From NCBI GenBank assembly GCA_018268835.1, contig JAFDVU010000004.1, positions 1 to 64,000 of the forward strand: 64,000 nt of DNA, written 5' to 3'. The position numbers and the translations under genes were made by a program. Below are positions 44,977 through 52,854 of the stretch, in pieces (positions within the stretch are counted from its first letter, which is position 1; each line of letters opens with the position of its first letter). Source of the DNA: Acidobacteriota bacterium (GTDB lineage: Bacteria > Acidobacteriota > Terriglobia > Bryobacterales > Bryobacteraceae). The notes beneath the pieces were generated by a model. The model ran no database searches. It was given only the letters and a program-made list of their open reading frames with translations, and was not told where the DNA came from.

Positions 44977-44985
44977 TGATAAACT
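44977..44985 (+). promoter_or_regulatory. Extended -10 promoter of PpiC gene
   Basis: TGA-TAAACT, hexamer 44980-44985, 21 bases before the ATG at 45007. Same form as before typA and rplM. Confidence 0.45.
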
Positions 44986-45006
44986 GAAGTTTCTGCGTCT
45001 CCTCCA

Positions 45007-45921
45007 ATGAAATCCATGAAATTCCTGTGTGGCTTAGTGTTTGCCGGCGCCCTGTGGGCTCAGACTGCCCCGGCGCCTTCTCCCGGCCGGCTTCCCGATC
45101 TGGGCGACGACGAAGTGGTCGCGACCTTCAGCGACGGAAGCAAGGTGACGATGGCCGATGTCAAGGCCTTCTACGGGATCCTGTCCGCGGCACAACAGCA
45201 GGCGGTCCTGCGCTCCCCCGGAGAATTTGTGCGCCAGTGGGGCGTGATGCGCCGTCTGGCGCAGATTGCGGTGGAGCGCAAGCTGGATCAGGAGAGCCCC
45301 TACAAGCAGGCTCTGGAGCAGGCGCGCATGAACGTGCTCTACCAGGCCACGATCAACGATACCCTGAACTCCATCACGATCGAGCCGGCCGATATCGAGA
45401 AGTATTACGCGGCGAACCAGTCCAAGTACACCCAGGTCAAGGTGAAGGCGATTTACATCGCTTACGGCGATTCCGGCTCGTCCTCCGCGGCGAAGGGTAA
45501 GAAGGCTCTGACTGACGCCGAAGCCAAGGCCAAGGCGGAGAAACTGCTGGGCGAACTGCGCGGCGGCGCCGATTTCGTCAAACTCGCCAAGGAAAACTCC
45601 GACGACGAGACCTCGCGCGAAAAGGACGGCGATTTTGCCACCCTGCACTTTACCGACAACATCCCTGACGCCTTCCGCAGCGCAATCTTCAAGCTCAAGA
45701 AGGGCGAAATCACCGAACCCTTGAAGCAGCCCAACGGCTACTACCTGTTTCGCGCCGATGAAGTCACCGTCAAGCCGCTCGCAGCGGTTCGCGACGAGAT
45801 CTATAACGAGCTGAAGAATGAGCGTTTCAACGAGTGGATGACGAAGCTCAACCGCGAAACCGTTGTTCAGGTGAACCCGAAGTTCACCGCGCCGACTCCG
45901 GCCACGACTCCGGCCAAGTGA
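45007..45921 (+). CDS. Periplasmic PpiC/SurA-type peptidyl-prolyl isomerase
   Basis: This 304-residue protein has a signal peptide (MKSMKFLCGLVFAGALWAQ). A SurA_N/trigger-factor-like helical part (FYGILSAAQQQAVL, MRRLAQIAVERKLD) is followed by a parvulin domain from about residue 145: ADFVKLAKENSDDETSREKDGDFATL, then FRSAIFKLKKGEITEPLKQPNGYYLFR. The usual charged C-terminal helix and a disordered Pro/Thr tail end it. It should assist outer-membrane or exported protein folding. CXX(lipobox) is absent, so it is soluble rather than a PrsA lipoprotein. Confidence 0.88.
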   Translation: MKSMKFLCGLVFAGALWAQTAPAPSPGRLPDLGDDEVVATFSDGSKVTMADVKAFYGILSAAQQQAVLRSPGEFVRQWGVMRRLAQIAVERKLDQESPYKQALEQARMNVLYQATINDTLNSITIEPADIEKYYAANQSKYTQVKVKAIYIAYGDSGSSSAAKGKKALTDAEAKAKAEKLLGELRGGADFVKLAKENSDDETSREKDGDFATLHFTDNIPDAFRSAIFKLKKGEITEPLKQPNGYYLFRADEVTVKPLAAVRDEIYNELKNERFNEWMTKLNRETVVQVNPKFTAPTPATTPAK

Positions 45922-46055
45922 TGCGGGCCGGCGTCGGCCGGATCGCTCGCAAGACGCCTGCATTTTTGCTGTATTTCACCTGTTTTCAATCGCTTGGGTA
46001 ATTCCCGGGGGAAGACCTCCGCCGCCGCTTCCTAGGCTGTAGGCGAGGAGAACCC

Positions 46056-46526
46056 ATGGAAACACCCGATTTTACGGAAACTACTCTGCAAACCGCGATG
46101 GCCAACACCCTCGCGGCGGTCACCGCCCAGGTGCAGCAGCTCAATCAGCAGCTCAAAAGCGCGTATCTGAACCAGTTCGCCGCGTGGGCGGCGGATGTGC
46201 AGGCGGGGCGCAGCAGCAACAGCAACCCGGCCAAGCCGCCTTTGGCCTACGTGGTCGGCTTCTTCACCGACTCCACCAATCCCCGGGCCCAGTGGGCCTA
46301 CCCGGAAACCGGAACCGACCCGGTGTGCGATATGCCGCCCGTGCCGCAGCCGGCTCCGCCCTATGTCCCGCCGGTGTTGCCCGAGCCGGACACTGTCCGC
46401 AATGTGCCTGCGGGCGACACCCTCCCGGTCGGCTATGTCATGACCGCTCCGGACGGTTCGCGCTGGCAGAAGCACTCCAGCCACACGCCCTTCGGCATCG
46501 CCTACTATTACGTGAGGTTGTCGTGA
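46056..46526 (+). CDS. Small protein of unknown function, phage-like
   Basis: This 156-residue protein has a helical N-terminus with a coiled-coil-like run (TLAAVTAQVQQLNQQLKSAYLNQF), a central Pro-rich stretch (PPVPQPAPPYVPPVLPEP) and a C-terminal beta part (YVMTAPDGSRWQKHSS). No signal peptide. GGAGAA 5 bases before the ATG supports the start. It is followed, with a GTGA overlap, by a small membrane protein, and the pair looks like an accessory or phage-derived module. I cannot name a family. Confidence 0.5.
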   Translation: METPDFTETTLQTAMANTLAAVTAQVQQLNQQLKSAYLNQFAAWAADVQAGRSSNSNPAKPPLAYVVGFFTDSTNPRAQWAYPETGTDPVCDMPPVPQPAPPYVPPVLPEPDTVRNVPAGDTLPVGYVMTAPDGSRWQKHSSHTPFGIAYYYVRLS

Positions 46527-46777
46527 AATTCGGGGCGTGGTTGAAGGGGTTTGCCGCCGCGTTGCTCGGCGGAGTCGTGAACGGAGTGGTGCAGGCAGCC
46601 GCCTCCAACAGCATGCAGCCCTCGCAGCTCAAGGGCGCGGTGATTGCCGGTGCCATCTTGACGGCCGGAGCCTATCTGACCAGGTCGCCGCTGGGCGGCG
46701 CCGCGATCGTGGTTCCGGCAAATACGGCGGCGGCGAACACTGCCGCGCCGGCCGCAATCTCCGAAAACAAAAAGTAA
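46523..46777 (+). CDS. Small two-helix membrane protein, holin-like
   Basis: This 84-residue protein begins at GTG 46523, which overlaps the previous stop (GTGA) and follows GAGG by 5 bases. Two hydrophobic segments, FAAALLGGVVNGVVQAAAS (residues ~9-27) and AVIAGAILTAGAYL (~41-54), are joined by a short polar turn and followed by an Ala/Asn-rich tail. Size and layout resemble phage holins or phage-encoded small membrane proteins, but no lysin gene is nearby. The function is open. Confidence 0.5.
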   Translation: MKFGAWLKGFAAALLGGVVNGVVQAAASNSMQPSQLKGAVIAGAILTAGAYLTRSPLGGAAIVVPANTAAANTAAPAAISENKK

Positions 46778-46781
46778 CGTT

Positions 46782-46817
46782 GCGGCGCCTTCCCGCCGGC
46801 GGGGGCGCCGCTATTTT
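46782..46817. terminator. Intrinsic terminator between convergent genes
   Basis: GCGGCGCC (46782-46789) pairs with GGCGCCGC (46804-46811), and the inner CCCGCC/GGCGGG pairs again. TATTTT follows on the plus strand. The right arm includes the first base of the convergent gene's stop codon. Confidence 0.7.
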
Positions 46818-47584
46818 ACCGAGATCCCGACCTTGAGAATCTGCCCGGTGGGGTAGACCTGTAGTTCGACGTCGCCCGGCTTGGCGCCGCTGCCGGCGGT
46901 TACGTTCAGAGTCGCTTTCTCGCCGGAACCCAGTTCGCTCTTGCTCAATACGGCTTCGATCCCCGGAGGGGTGTGGCTCACGGTGAGTTTCATCGTCCCG
47001 GGAGCGCTATTGGTAAGCGTCACCTCGCCGGTCTTCAGCCGCGGCAGGCTGAGCGAGTCCTTGTCGAGCTTAACCTGCTGGAACAGGAAGTCCGCCGAGG
47101 ACGGAATGGCCGGCATGGCCGGTGCGCCGCCCGTGGCCGATGCCGGTCCCCCCTGCATGTTGCCGAACGGGGTCAGGTTTCTCAACTTCGGATCCACCCA
47201 CCAATACCACTTGCCGTCTTCCAGCTTCCACGTGCTTGGAGTGGGCACTTTGAAGGGCTGCGTGCCGAACCCGATGGCGTTGATGCGCTGCTCGCAGAGC
47301 ACCACCGCTTTGGCGCGCGTGAAATGGTCGGAATACTCGATGTCCCTGATCTCGAAACTCAGGTACCGGGGCTTGTTGTGATCGTAGAAATAGTCCTTGG
47401 TGTCCTCGGCGACCAGTTCCTCGGCCTTGCGGTATTCGCCGGTCACGTGAAACTGGAAGAACTCGGTAATGCGCGCGCGCAGTGCCCGATCCACGTCGGC
47501 GGGCGGACGGTCCAACGGATTGCCGCCCTGCGCCCACGCGGCGGTAGCCAGGACAACCAGCAGTGTGAATCGCGACATCCTCAC
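46811..47584 (-). CDS. Exported protein of unknown function
   Basis: This 257-residue protein has a signal peptide ending ATAAWAQG near residue 20. The first half (FFQFHVTGEYRKAEELVAEDTKDYFYDHNKP) looks like an NTF2- or SnoaL-like domain with aromatic lining; the second half (FLFQQVKLDKDSLSLPRL, VTLTNSAPGTMKLTVSH) looks like an immunoglobulin-type beta sandwich. No catalytic residues are evident. Start either M1 or M3, both consistent with the signal peptide. Stand-alone gene ending at a shared terminator. Confidence 0.6.
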   Translation of the reverse strand: MRMSRFTLLVVLATAAWAQGGNPLDRPPADVDRALRARITEFFQFHVTGEYRKAEELVAEDTKDYFYDHNKPRYLSFEIRDIEYSDHFTRAKAVVLCEQRINAIGFGTQPFKVPTPSTWKLEDGKWYWWVDPKLRNLTPFGNMQGGPASATGGAPAMPAIPSSADFLFQQVKLDKDSLSLPRLKTGEVTLTNSAPGTMKLTVSHTPPGIEAVLSKSELGSGEKATLNVTAGSGAKPGDVELQVYPTGQILKVGISVK

Positions 47585-47630
47585 CTCAGTATAAGAGGAC
47601 GCCGCGGAGGCTCGAAAAGCCGGAGTGCCC

Positions 47631-48560
47631 TCAGAGTTTGGGCACCTGAATGGTGATCTTGCGGTAGCGGATCCCGCCGGTGTGATCCCCCTGAATGTAG
47701 AACGGGCCGGGGGCGGCTTCGTTGGAGTCGAGCGCGCCGCCGGTGGGGCCCGGGATCTCCTGATTATCGATGGTCTTCACGCCGTTGCGCACCACCGTGA
47801 TGCGCCGGCCGACCAGGGTGACGTCGAAGGTCTCCCACTTGCCGGGGGTGCGCGGCAGCATCACCGAGGGCGGCACGAAACTGTAGATCGACCCGATCGA
47901 GTGGTATGGATCGTTGGCATCCACCGCCTGGTATTCGATCTGCAACTCGTAGCGGCCGCGCAGGTAGATGCCGCTGTTGCCGTCATCGGGACAATTCACC
48001 TCGAAGTGCAGCTTGAAATCGTTGAAGGCGCGGGTGGATTTCAAGTTGGCGCCGCCGGTGGTATTCAACAGGTCGCCGTTGTCCGCCTTCCAGTGGTTGT
48101 TGTTGGGTGTCATCGGCGCCCATCCGGTCAGGTCCTTGCCGTTGAACAGCGATTCCGGTTCGCTCCAGGCGGCGGGCGGCTTGCGGTCGAGTTTCGGCGC
48201 CGGGACGCCCGCGATTTCGGCGACCGCCGTGCCGCCGCGCAGGATCGTACCCTTCACGTTACCGCCGGACGCCTCCAGATCCCAGGTAATTTCCGGGTTC
48301 TTCTGATCGGCTTTGGAGAAGACCACGTGCAGGCGCGATCCGGAAAGTTGAAAGTCCGGAATCATCCTGGCGCCCCCGGCGCGAGGCTGGATGCGCAGGG
48401 TGGTTTTGCCGCCGGACTCGGCGAGTTCCATCCAATCCGGGTAAGGGGCGCCGGTCTTGGGCGTAACGGTAAGGTCCCAGCGGCCGGCGAGCGGGCTGGC
48501 GGCGTGCAGCAGCGCGGCAACCGTGCCGGCGAGCAGAGCGAGGCGGAGTCGTTGCGTCAT
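47631..48560 (-). CDS. Exported DUF1080 (3-keto-disaccharide hydrolase-type) protein
   Basis: This 309-residue protein has a signal peptide (LRLALLAGTVAALLHAA). The DUF1080 jelly roll begins at SLFNGKDLTGWAPM, continues with FKLHFEVNCPDDGNSGIYLRG and ends with GGIRYRKITIQV. The preceding ~130 residues form an extra beta domain (WDLTVTPKTGAPYPDW). DUF1080 members hydrolyse 3-keto-glycosides or bind glycans. The gene starts 1 base after the GT-C membrane protein stop, so the two are co-transcribed. Confidence 0.85.
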   Translation of the reverse strand: MTQRLRLALLAGTVAALLHAASPLAGRWDLTVTPKTGAPYPDWMELAESGGKTTLRIQPRAGGARMIPDFQLSGSRLHVVFSKADQKNPEITWDLEASGGNVKGTILRGGTAVAEIAGVPAPKLDRKPPAAWSEPESLFNGKDLTGWAPMTPNNNHWKADNGDLLNTTGGANLKSTRAFNDFKLHFEVNCPDDGNSGIYLRGRYELQIEYQAVDANDPYHSIGSIYSFVPPSVMLPRTPGKWETFDVTLVGRRITVVRNGVKTIDNQEIPGPTGGALDSNEAAPGPFYIQGDHTGGIRYRKITIQVPKL

Positions 48561-48561
48561 C

Positions 48562-50022
48562 TTACTGAGTGTCCCCCAAAAAGGGTGCCCGTGGGGTAGC
48601 CCTTTGGTGGGCTGTTTCAGGTGGTCTCACCGCCACCACCGCATCCGTCGAGGCACCCCGATAGATCACGTGCAGCCCCTGCTCACGGAGGAAGGCTTCG
48701 TCGAAGACGGCGTGCAGGACGTAGACGTCCCGGTCGCCGGGCAGGCGCTGCGGCCCCGCAATCTCCTCGAGCCGCCAGTTGCCGGACGCCACCCGGTAGA
48801 AGTTGAGCGAGGGTGCGTACATCCAGTCGCCGGCCACCCGCGCGACCTCGTGGGCGCGGCTGTACTCGGCCACCACAGCGTAGACCTGGCGCATATCCGC
48901 GTCCCAGTTCCATTCGCGGAACCACGTCAGCCGCAGGCACAGCAGGAAGTAGACCGCCATCGCGTACAAGCCGGCGGTGAGGACGCGGCGCCGCGGGGCC
49001 GCCGCGCCAATCGCGAGTGTCACCAACGGCACGATCCAGATGCCGGTGCGCTGTTTGGGCAGCAGCAGGTGGAACCCTCGGAACGCGGCCCAGTGCAGCG
49101 CGACCGACGCCGCGGCCACCGCCAGCAGCATCCGGAGGAAACCGTTGCCGCGCTCCCGCGCCCACGCCGCGAGGGCGAGCGCGAGCAGGCCCGGGATCAG
49201 GTACGGCGCGACGCGCTCCACCGCGGCCATCACCAGCGGGTTGACGATCTGCGGGTTCGGCTGCCACAGGGAGTCGCGCGCAATCTCGCCGAGCCACTCG
49301 CGCATCGAGTGGGCGCCGTACACGAGTTGCCCCTTTGGCCAGTGGAGCACCGCCGGAGCGCTGACGAACACCGTCACCAGCAGCCCCGGCAGCACCGACG
49401 CGCCCAGCAGGCGGACGCGCGCCCGAAACGCCTGCGTGCGGGCGCAGGCCCAGGCGAAGATGGCGGCCATGGTCACGGCGTCCACGATGGCGAACGGAAA
49501 ATTCGCGGCGACACTGAGCGCGAGACAGGCCGAAGCAATCGCGCAGACGCGTTCCGGCGGCCACCCGCGATCCCGCGCGTAACCGGCCAGCGCGATCGCC
49601 GCCATTAGAAAGCCAAGCGCCAGTGCGTATCCGCGCGCCGCCACCAGGTGATCGAAGATGAACGGGTTGAACACCAGCGCGACGAAGAGCGGCCAGGCCG
49701 CGGCGGAGGCCGGCGCGAGCAGGCGGCACAGCGCCCACGCCATCGCGATGTAGAGCGCGGCGCCGAAGAGCGCGGGCGCGCGCACCGAAAGATGACTCAC
49801 GCCGAAGAGGGCGGTTGTGAACCGCATCATCAGGGAATTCAGAACGTGATTGTTGGACGCCGCTTCCCAATGCGACGGGTAATTCCGCGCCACCCAGACG
49901 AGATAGGTGTCGGCCTCGTCGATCGTGATCGACTGCACCGCGGCGCGCGCGATCGCCCACAGCATGGCAAAGACCGCGGTCGCGGCCAGAATCAGGTCGG
50001 GATGGAAGCGTCTCGAATTCAT
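48562..50022 (-). CDS. Polytopic GT-C-type glycosyltransferase-like membrane protein
   Basis: This 486-residue protein has about ten membrane segments. The N-terminal loop after the first helix carries SITIDEADTYLVW, resembling the acidic DE/EAD catalytic motif of GT-C enzymes (PMT/ArnT family), with a FWEAASNNHVLN-like loop. The C-terminal ~110 residues are soluble. It would transfer a sugar from a lipid-phosphate donor on the periplasmic face; donor and acceptor are unknown. Operon partner: DUF1080 gene 1 base downstream. Divergent from the GH2 gene. Confidence 0.65.
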   Translation of the reverse strand: MNSRRFHPDLILAATAVFAMLWAIARAAVQSITIDEADTYLVWVARNYPSHWEAASNNHVLNSLMMRFTTALFGVSHLSVRAPALFGAALYIAMAWALCRLLAPASAAAWPLFVALVFNPFIFDHLVAARGYALALGFLMAAIALAGYARDRGWPPERVCAIASACLALSVAANFPFAIVDAVTMAAIFAWACARTQAFRARVRLLGASVLPGLLVTVFVSAPAVLHWPKGQLVYGAHSMREWLGEIARDSLWQPNPQIVNPLVMAAVERVAPYLIPGLLALALAAWARERGNGFLRMLLAVAAASVALHWAAFRGFHLLLPKQRTGIWIVPLVTLAIGAAAPRRRVLTAGLYAMAVYFLLCLRLTWFREWNWDADMRQVYAVVAEYSRAHEVARVAGDWMYAPSLNFYRVASGNWRLEEIAGPQRLPGDRDVYVLHAVFDEAFLREQGLHVIYRGASTDAVVAVRPPETAHQRATPRAPFLGDTQ

Positions 50023-50085
50023 GCGGAATTACGGCGGATGATCTGGACGCTTCACCATCAAAGACCCGCGGGGCGCGCTTTCAAC

Positions 50086-50091
50086 TACACT
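50086..50091 (+). promoter_or_regulatory. -10 element (TACACT) of GH2 gene
   Basis: TACACT ends 6 bases before the ATG at 50098, and there is no Shine-Dalgarno, so a leaderless transcript is likely. No convincing -35 or TG extension. Confidence 0.35.
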
Positions 50092-50097
50092 GTCCTC

Positions 50098-52620
50098 ATG
50101 CTGCGCCCGGTAATTCTTCTGGCGCTGGCCGCCGCCGCGCAGGCCGCGCCCGAATCCCGCATCGTGTTGCGCGACGCCTGGACGTTGACTTCGTCCGCGG
50201 GCGGCGCGAGTTACAAGATCTCGGCGCCCTCCACCGTATTCAGCGCGCTGGTCGCGAACGGCGTCTATCCCGATCCCTACTTCGGCATGACTCTGCGCTC
50301 GGCACCCGGTGTGAGCTACGCCATCGGCACCATGTTCGCCAACCAGCCGATGCCCGCCGACAGCCCGTTCCACCGTTCGTGGTGGTACCGCACGGAGTTC
50401 CGGCTGCCCGCGAGTTTCGCCGGTAAGACGGTGCGGCTCGGTTTCGACGGCATCAACTTCCGCGCCAACCTCTGGCTCAACGGCAAGCAGATCGCGACGA
50501 AGACCCAGTTTGCCGGCGCGTGGCGGCTTTTCGATTTCGACGTGAGCGCCGCGGCGAAACCCGGCGGGGCGAACCGGCTCGAGGTCGAGGTCTTCCCGCC
50601 CGAACCGGGGGACCTGGCGATCACGTTCGTCGACTGGAACCCGATGCCGCCGGACAAGATGATGGGAATCTGGCGCGACGTGTGGGTCGAAGCCAGCGGC
50701 CCGGTCGCGCTGCGCTACCCGTTCGTGGCGACGCACCTCGCCGGCGGCGCCGCGGACCTGACGGTGCGTGCGGAACTCGCCAACTACTCCGATCGCGCCA
50801 TCGACGGCGTGTGGAAGGGAACGGTCGGGAGGCAGGCGTTCACGCAGGCGGTGCGGCTGGCGCCCCGCGAGACGCGCGTCGTGCACGCCGTGGTGAAGAT
50901 CGCGAATCCGCGGCTGTGGTGGCCGGCGCAAACCGGACCACAGACGCTGTACCCGCTCGACACCTCGTTTGAAATCGCCGGCCGCGCGAGCGATTCGGCG
51001 CACCTCGATTTCGGCATCCGCGAAGTCACCAGCGAACTCGACGCGCGCGGGCACCGCCTGTTCCACATCAACGGCAGGAACATCCTGATTCGCGGCGCGG
51101 GCTACACGTTCGACCTGATGCTGCGTTCTTCGCCCGAACGCCAGGAGGCCGAACTGCGCTACGTGCGCGACATGAACCTCAACGCCATCCGCTTCGAAGG
51201 CAAACTCGAGGACGAGCACTTCCTTCAACTCTGCGACCGCATGGGCATCCTGGTGCTCGCCGGATGGTGCTGCTGCGATCACTGGGAGAAGTGGAAAGAC
51301 TGGGACGCGGAGGACGAAACCATCGCGGCCGCCTCGCTGCGCGACCAGTTGCGCCGCCTGGCGCGTCATCCTTCCGTCTTCGACTGGATGTACGGCAGCG
51401 ACAACCCGCCTCCGCCGAAAATCGAGCAGATCTACCTGGACGCGATCAAAGAGGTGGAGTGGCCGAACCCCGTGCAGTCATCCGCGACCGCTAAGAAAAC
51501 ACCCGCCGGAGAAACCGGGGTCAAGATGACGGGGCCGTACGAGTACGTGGCGCCGTCCTACTGGCTGACCGATACGACACGCGGCGGCGCGCACGGATTC
51601 AACACGGAGACAGGCCCGGGGCCGGCGCCTCCGCCCATCGAGAGTCTGCGCCGCATGATTCCCGCGGACAAGCTGTGGCCCATCGGGCCGGAGTGGAACT
51701 ATCACGCCGGCGGCGGATCGTTCAAGACGATTCGCATTTTCACCGAGGCGCTGGACCGGCGCTACGGGCCTTCGAACTCCGCCGAGGAGTTCGCGCGCAA
51801 GGCACAGATCATGGCCTACGAAGGGCATCGAGCCATGTTCGAGGCCTACCGGCGGAACAAGTACACTGCCACCGGCGTGGTTCAGTGGATGCTGAACAAC
51901 GCGTGGCCGGGACTCATCTGGCACCTCTACGACTGGTATCTGCGGCCCGGCGGATCTTACTTCGGCGCCAAGAAGGCCAACGAACCGCTGCACGTGGAGT
52001 ACGGCTACGACGACCATTCCATCGCGGTGGTCAACTCCTACTACCGGGAGTTCGCCAACATGAAAGTGGTCGCCAGCGTGTACAACCTCGACATGACGCG
52101 CAAGTGGAATCGCGAGGCAAAGGTGGATGTCGCGCCAGATTCGAGCACGCGCGTGTTCACCATCCCGGATCTGGACGGACTGAGCACAACGTGGTTCGTC
52201 CACCTGCGTCTGGAGGACTCTTCCGACGACCTCGTGAGCGAGAACTTCTACTGGCTCTCCACCGCGCCCGAGACCCTCGAATGGGATAAGTCGACTTACT
52301 ACCACACGCCGACTAAGACGTTCGCCGATTACACCGCGCTTGCTTCGCTGCCGCCGGTGCGATTGCGGGTGAGTTCGTCATCGAAGGCGGGTTCCACGAC
52401 GGTGACGGTGACGAATCCCTCCAGGGCACTGGCCTTCGGGGTACGGCTGAAGGTGGTGCGCGACAGCGACCGCGAAGAGGTCCTGCCGGTACTGTGGGAG
52501 GACAACTACTTCGCGCTGCTGCCCGGGCAGACGCGGGCAATCACCGCGACTTACGCGGCGAAGGACCTGGGGAGGGCCAAACCGGCGGTCGAGGTGGAGG
52601 GCTGGAACGTGAAACCGTAG
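50098..52620 (+). CDS. Exported GH2 exo-beta-D-glucosaminidase-like enzyme
   Basis: This 840-residue protein has a signal peptide (MLRPVILLALAAAAQAA). The GH2 sugar-binding domain (WWYRTEFRLPASFAGKTVRLGFDGINF) is followed by an Ig-like domain and the TIM barrel from about residue 320 (FHINGRNILIRGAGYTFD). D435 in YGSDN and E504 in FNTETGPG match the exo-glucosaminidase (CsxA) branch, in which an Asp replaces the usual acid/base Glu. The C-terminus has two further beta domains. It would release glucosamine from chitosan ends; other GH2 activities remain possible. Confidence 0.82.
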   Translation: MLRPVILLALAAAAQAAPESRIVLRDAWTLTSSAGGASYKISAPSTVFSALVANGVYPDPYFGMTLRSAPGVSYAIGTMFANQPMPADSPFHRSWWYRTEFRLPASFAGKTVRLGFDGINFRANLWLNGKQIATKTQFAGAWRLFDFDVSAAAKPGGANRLEVEVFPPEPGDLAITFVDWNPMPPDKMMGIWRDVWVEASGPVALRYPFVATHLAGGAADLTVRAELANYSDRAIDGVWKGTVGRQAFTQAVRLAPRETRVVHAVVKIANPRLWWPAQTGPQTLYPLDTSFEIAGRASDSAHLDFGIREVTSELDARGHRLFHINGRNILIRGAGYTFDLMLRSSPERQEAELRYVRDMNLNAIRFEGKLEDEHFLQLCDRMGILVLAGWCCCDHWEKWKDWDAEDETIAAASLRDQLRRLARHPSVFDWMYGSDNPPPPKIEQIYLDAIKEVEWPNPVQSSATAKKTPAGETGVKMTGPYEYVAPSYWLTDTTRGGAHGFNTETGPGPAPPPIESLRRMIPADKLWPIGPEWNYHAGGGSFKTIRIFTEALDRRYGPSNSAEEFARKAQIMAYEGHRAMFEAYRRNKYTATGVVQWMLNNAWPGLIWHLYDWYLRPGGSYFGAKKANEPLHVEYGYDDHSIAVVNSYYREFANMKVVASVYNLDMTRKWNREAKVDVAPDSSTRVFTIPDLDGLSTTWFVHLRLEDSSDDLVSENFYWLSTAPETLEWDKSTYYHTPTKTFADYTALASLPPVRLRVSSSSKAGSTTVTVTNPSRALAFGVRLKVVRDSDREEVLPVLWEDNYFALLPGQTRAITATYAAKDLGRAKPAVEVEGWNVKP

Positions 52621-52676
52621 CCGCCGGGGGGACTTCCGCCCGGCGCCGGTGTCCAACGCGGGCGCAAGGAGTTCTC

Positions 52677-52842
52677 ATGCGATTCCTCGTCTGTCTGGTG
52701 ATCACCCACTGGATCGATGATGCAGGGCGACCCGCGGCTGGCGCGTCCTGCGATGGACGCCGTACGGCAGTGGAAGTACCGCCCCACTTTGCTCTACGGC
52801 GTCCCGGTGAAAGTAGAGACGCAGGTCGCGCTCAAATTCTGA
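52677..52842 (+). pseudogene. Remnant of an energy-transducer TonB-type gene
   Basis: AAGGAG followed by ATG 52677 opens a signal-like start (MRFLVCLVI). In a different frame, from ATG 52720 to the stop ending at 52842, 40 residues read GDPRLARPAMDAVRQWKYRPT and end in VKVETQVALKF. This matches the C-terminal domain of TonB-family proteins. Most of the gene is deleted and the two ends are out of frame, so it should be inactive. It is too short for usual gene calling. Confidence 0.6.
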
Positions 52843-52854
52843 AGCGCGCGCTTG

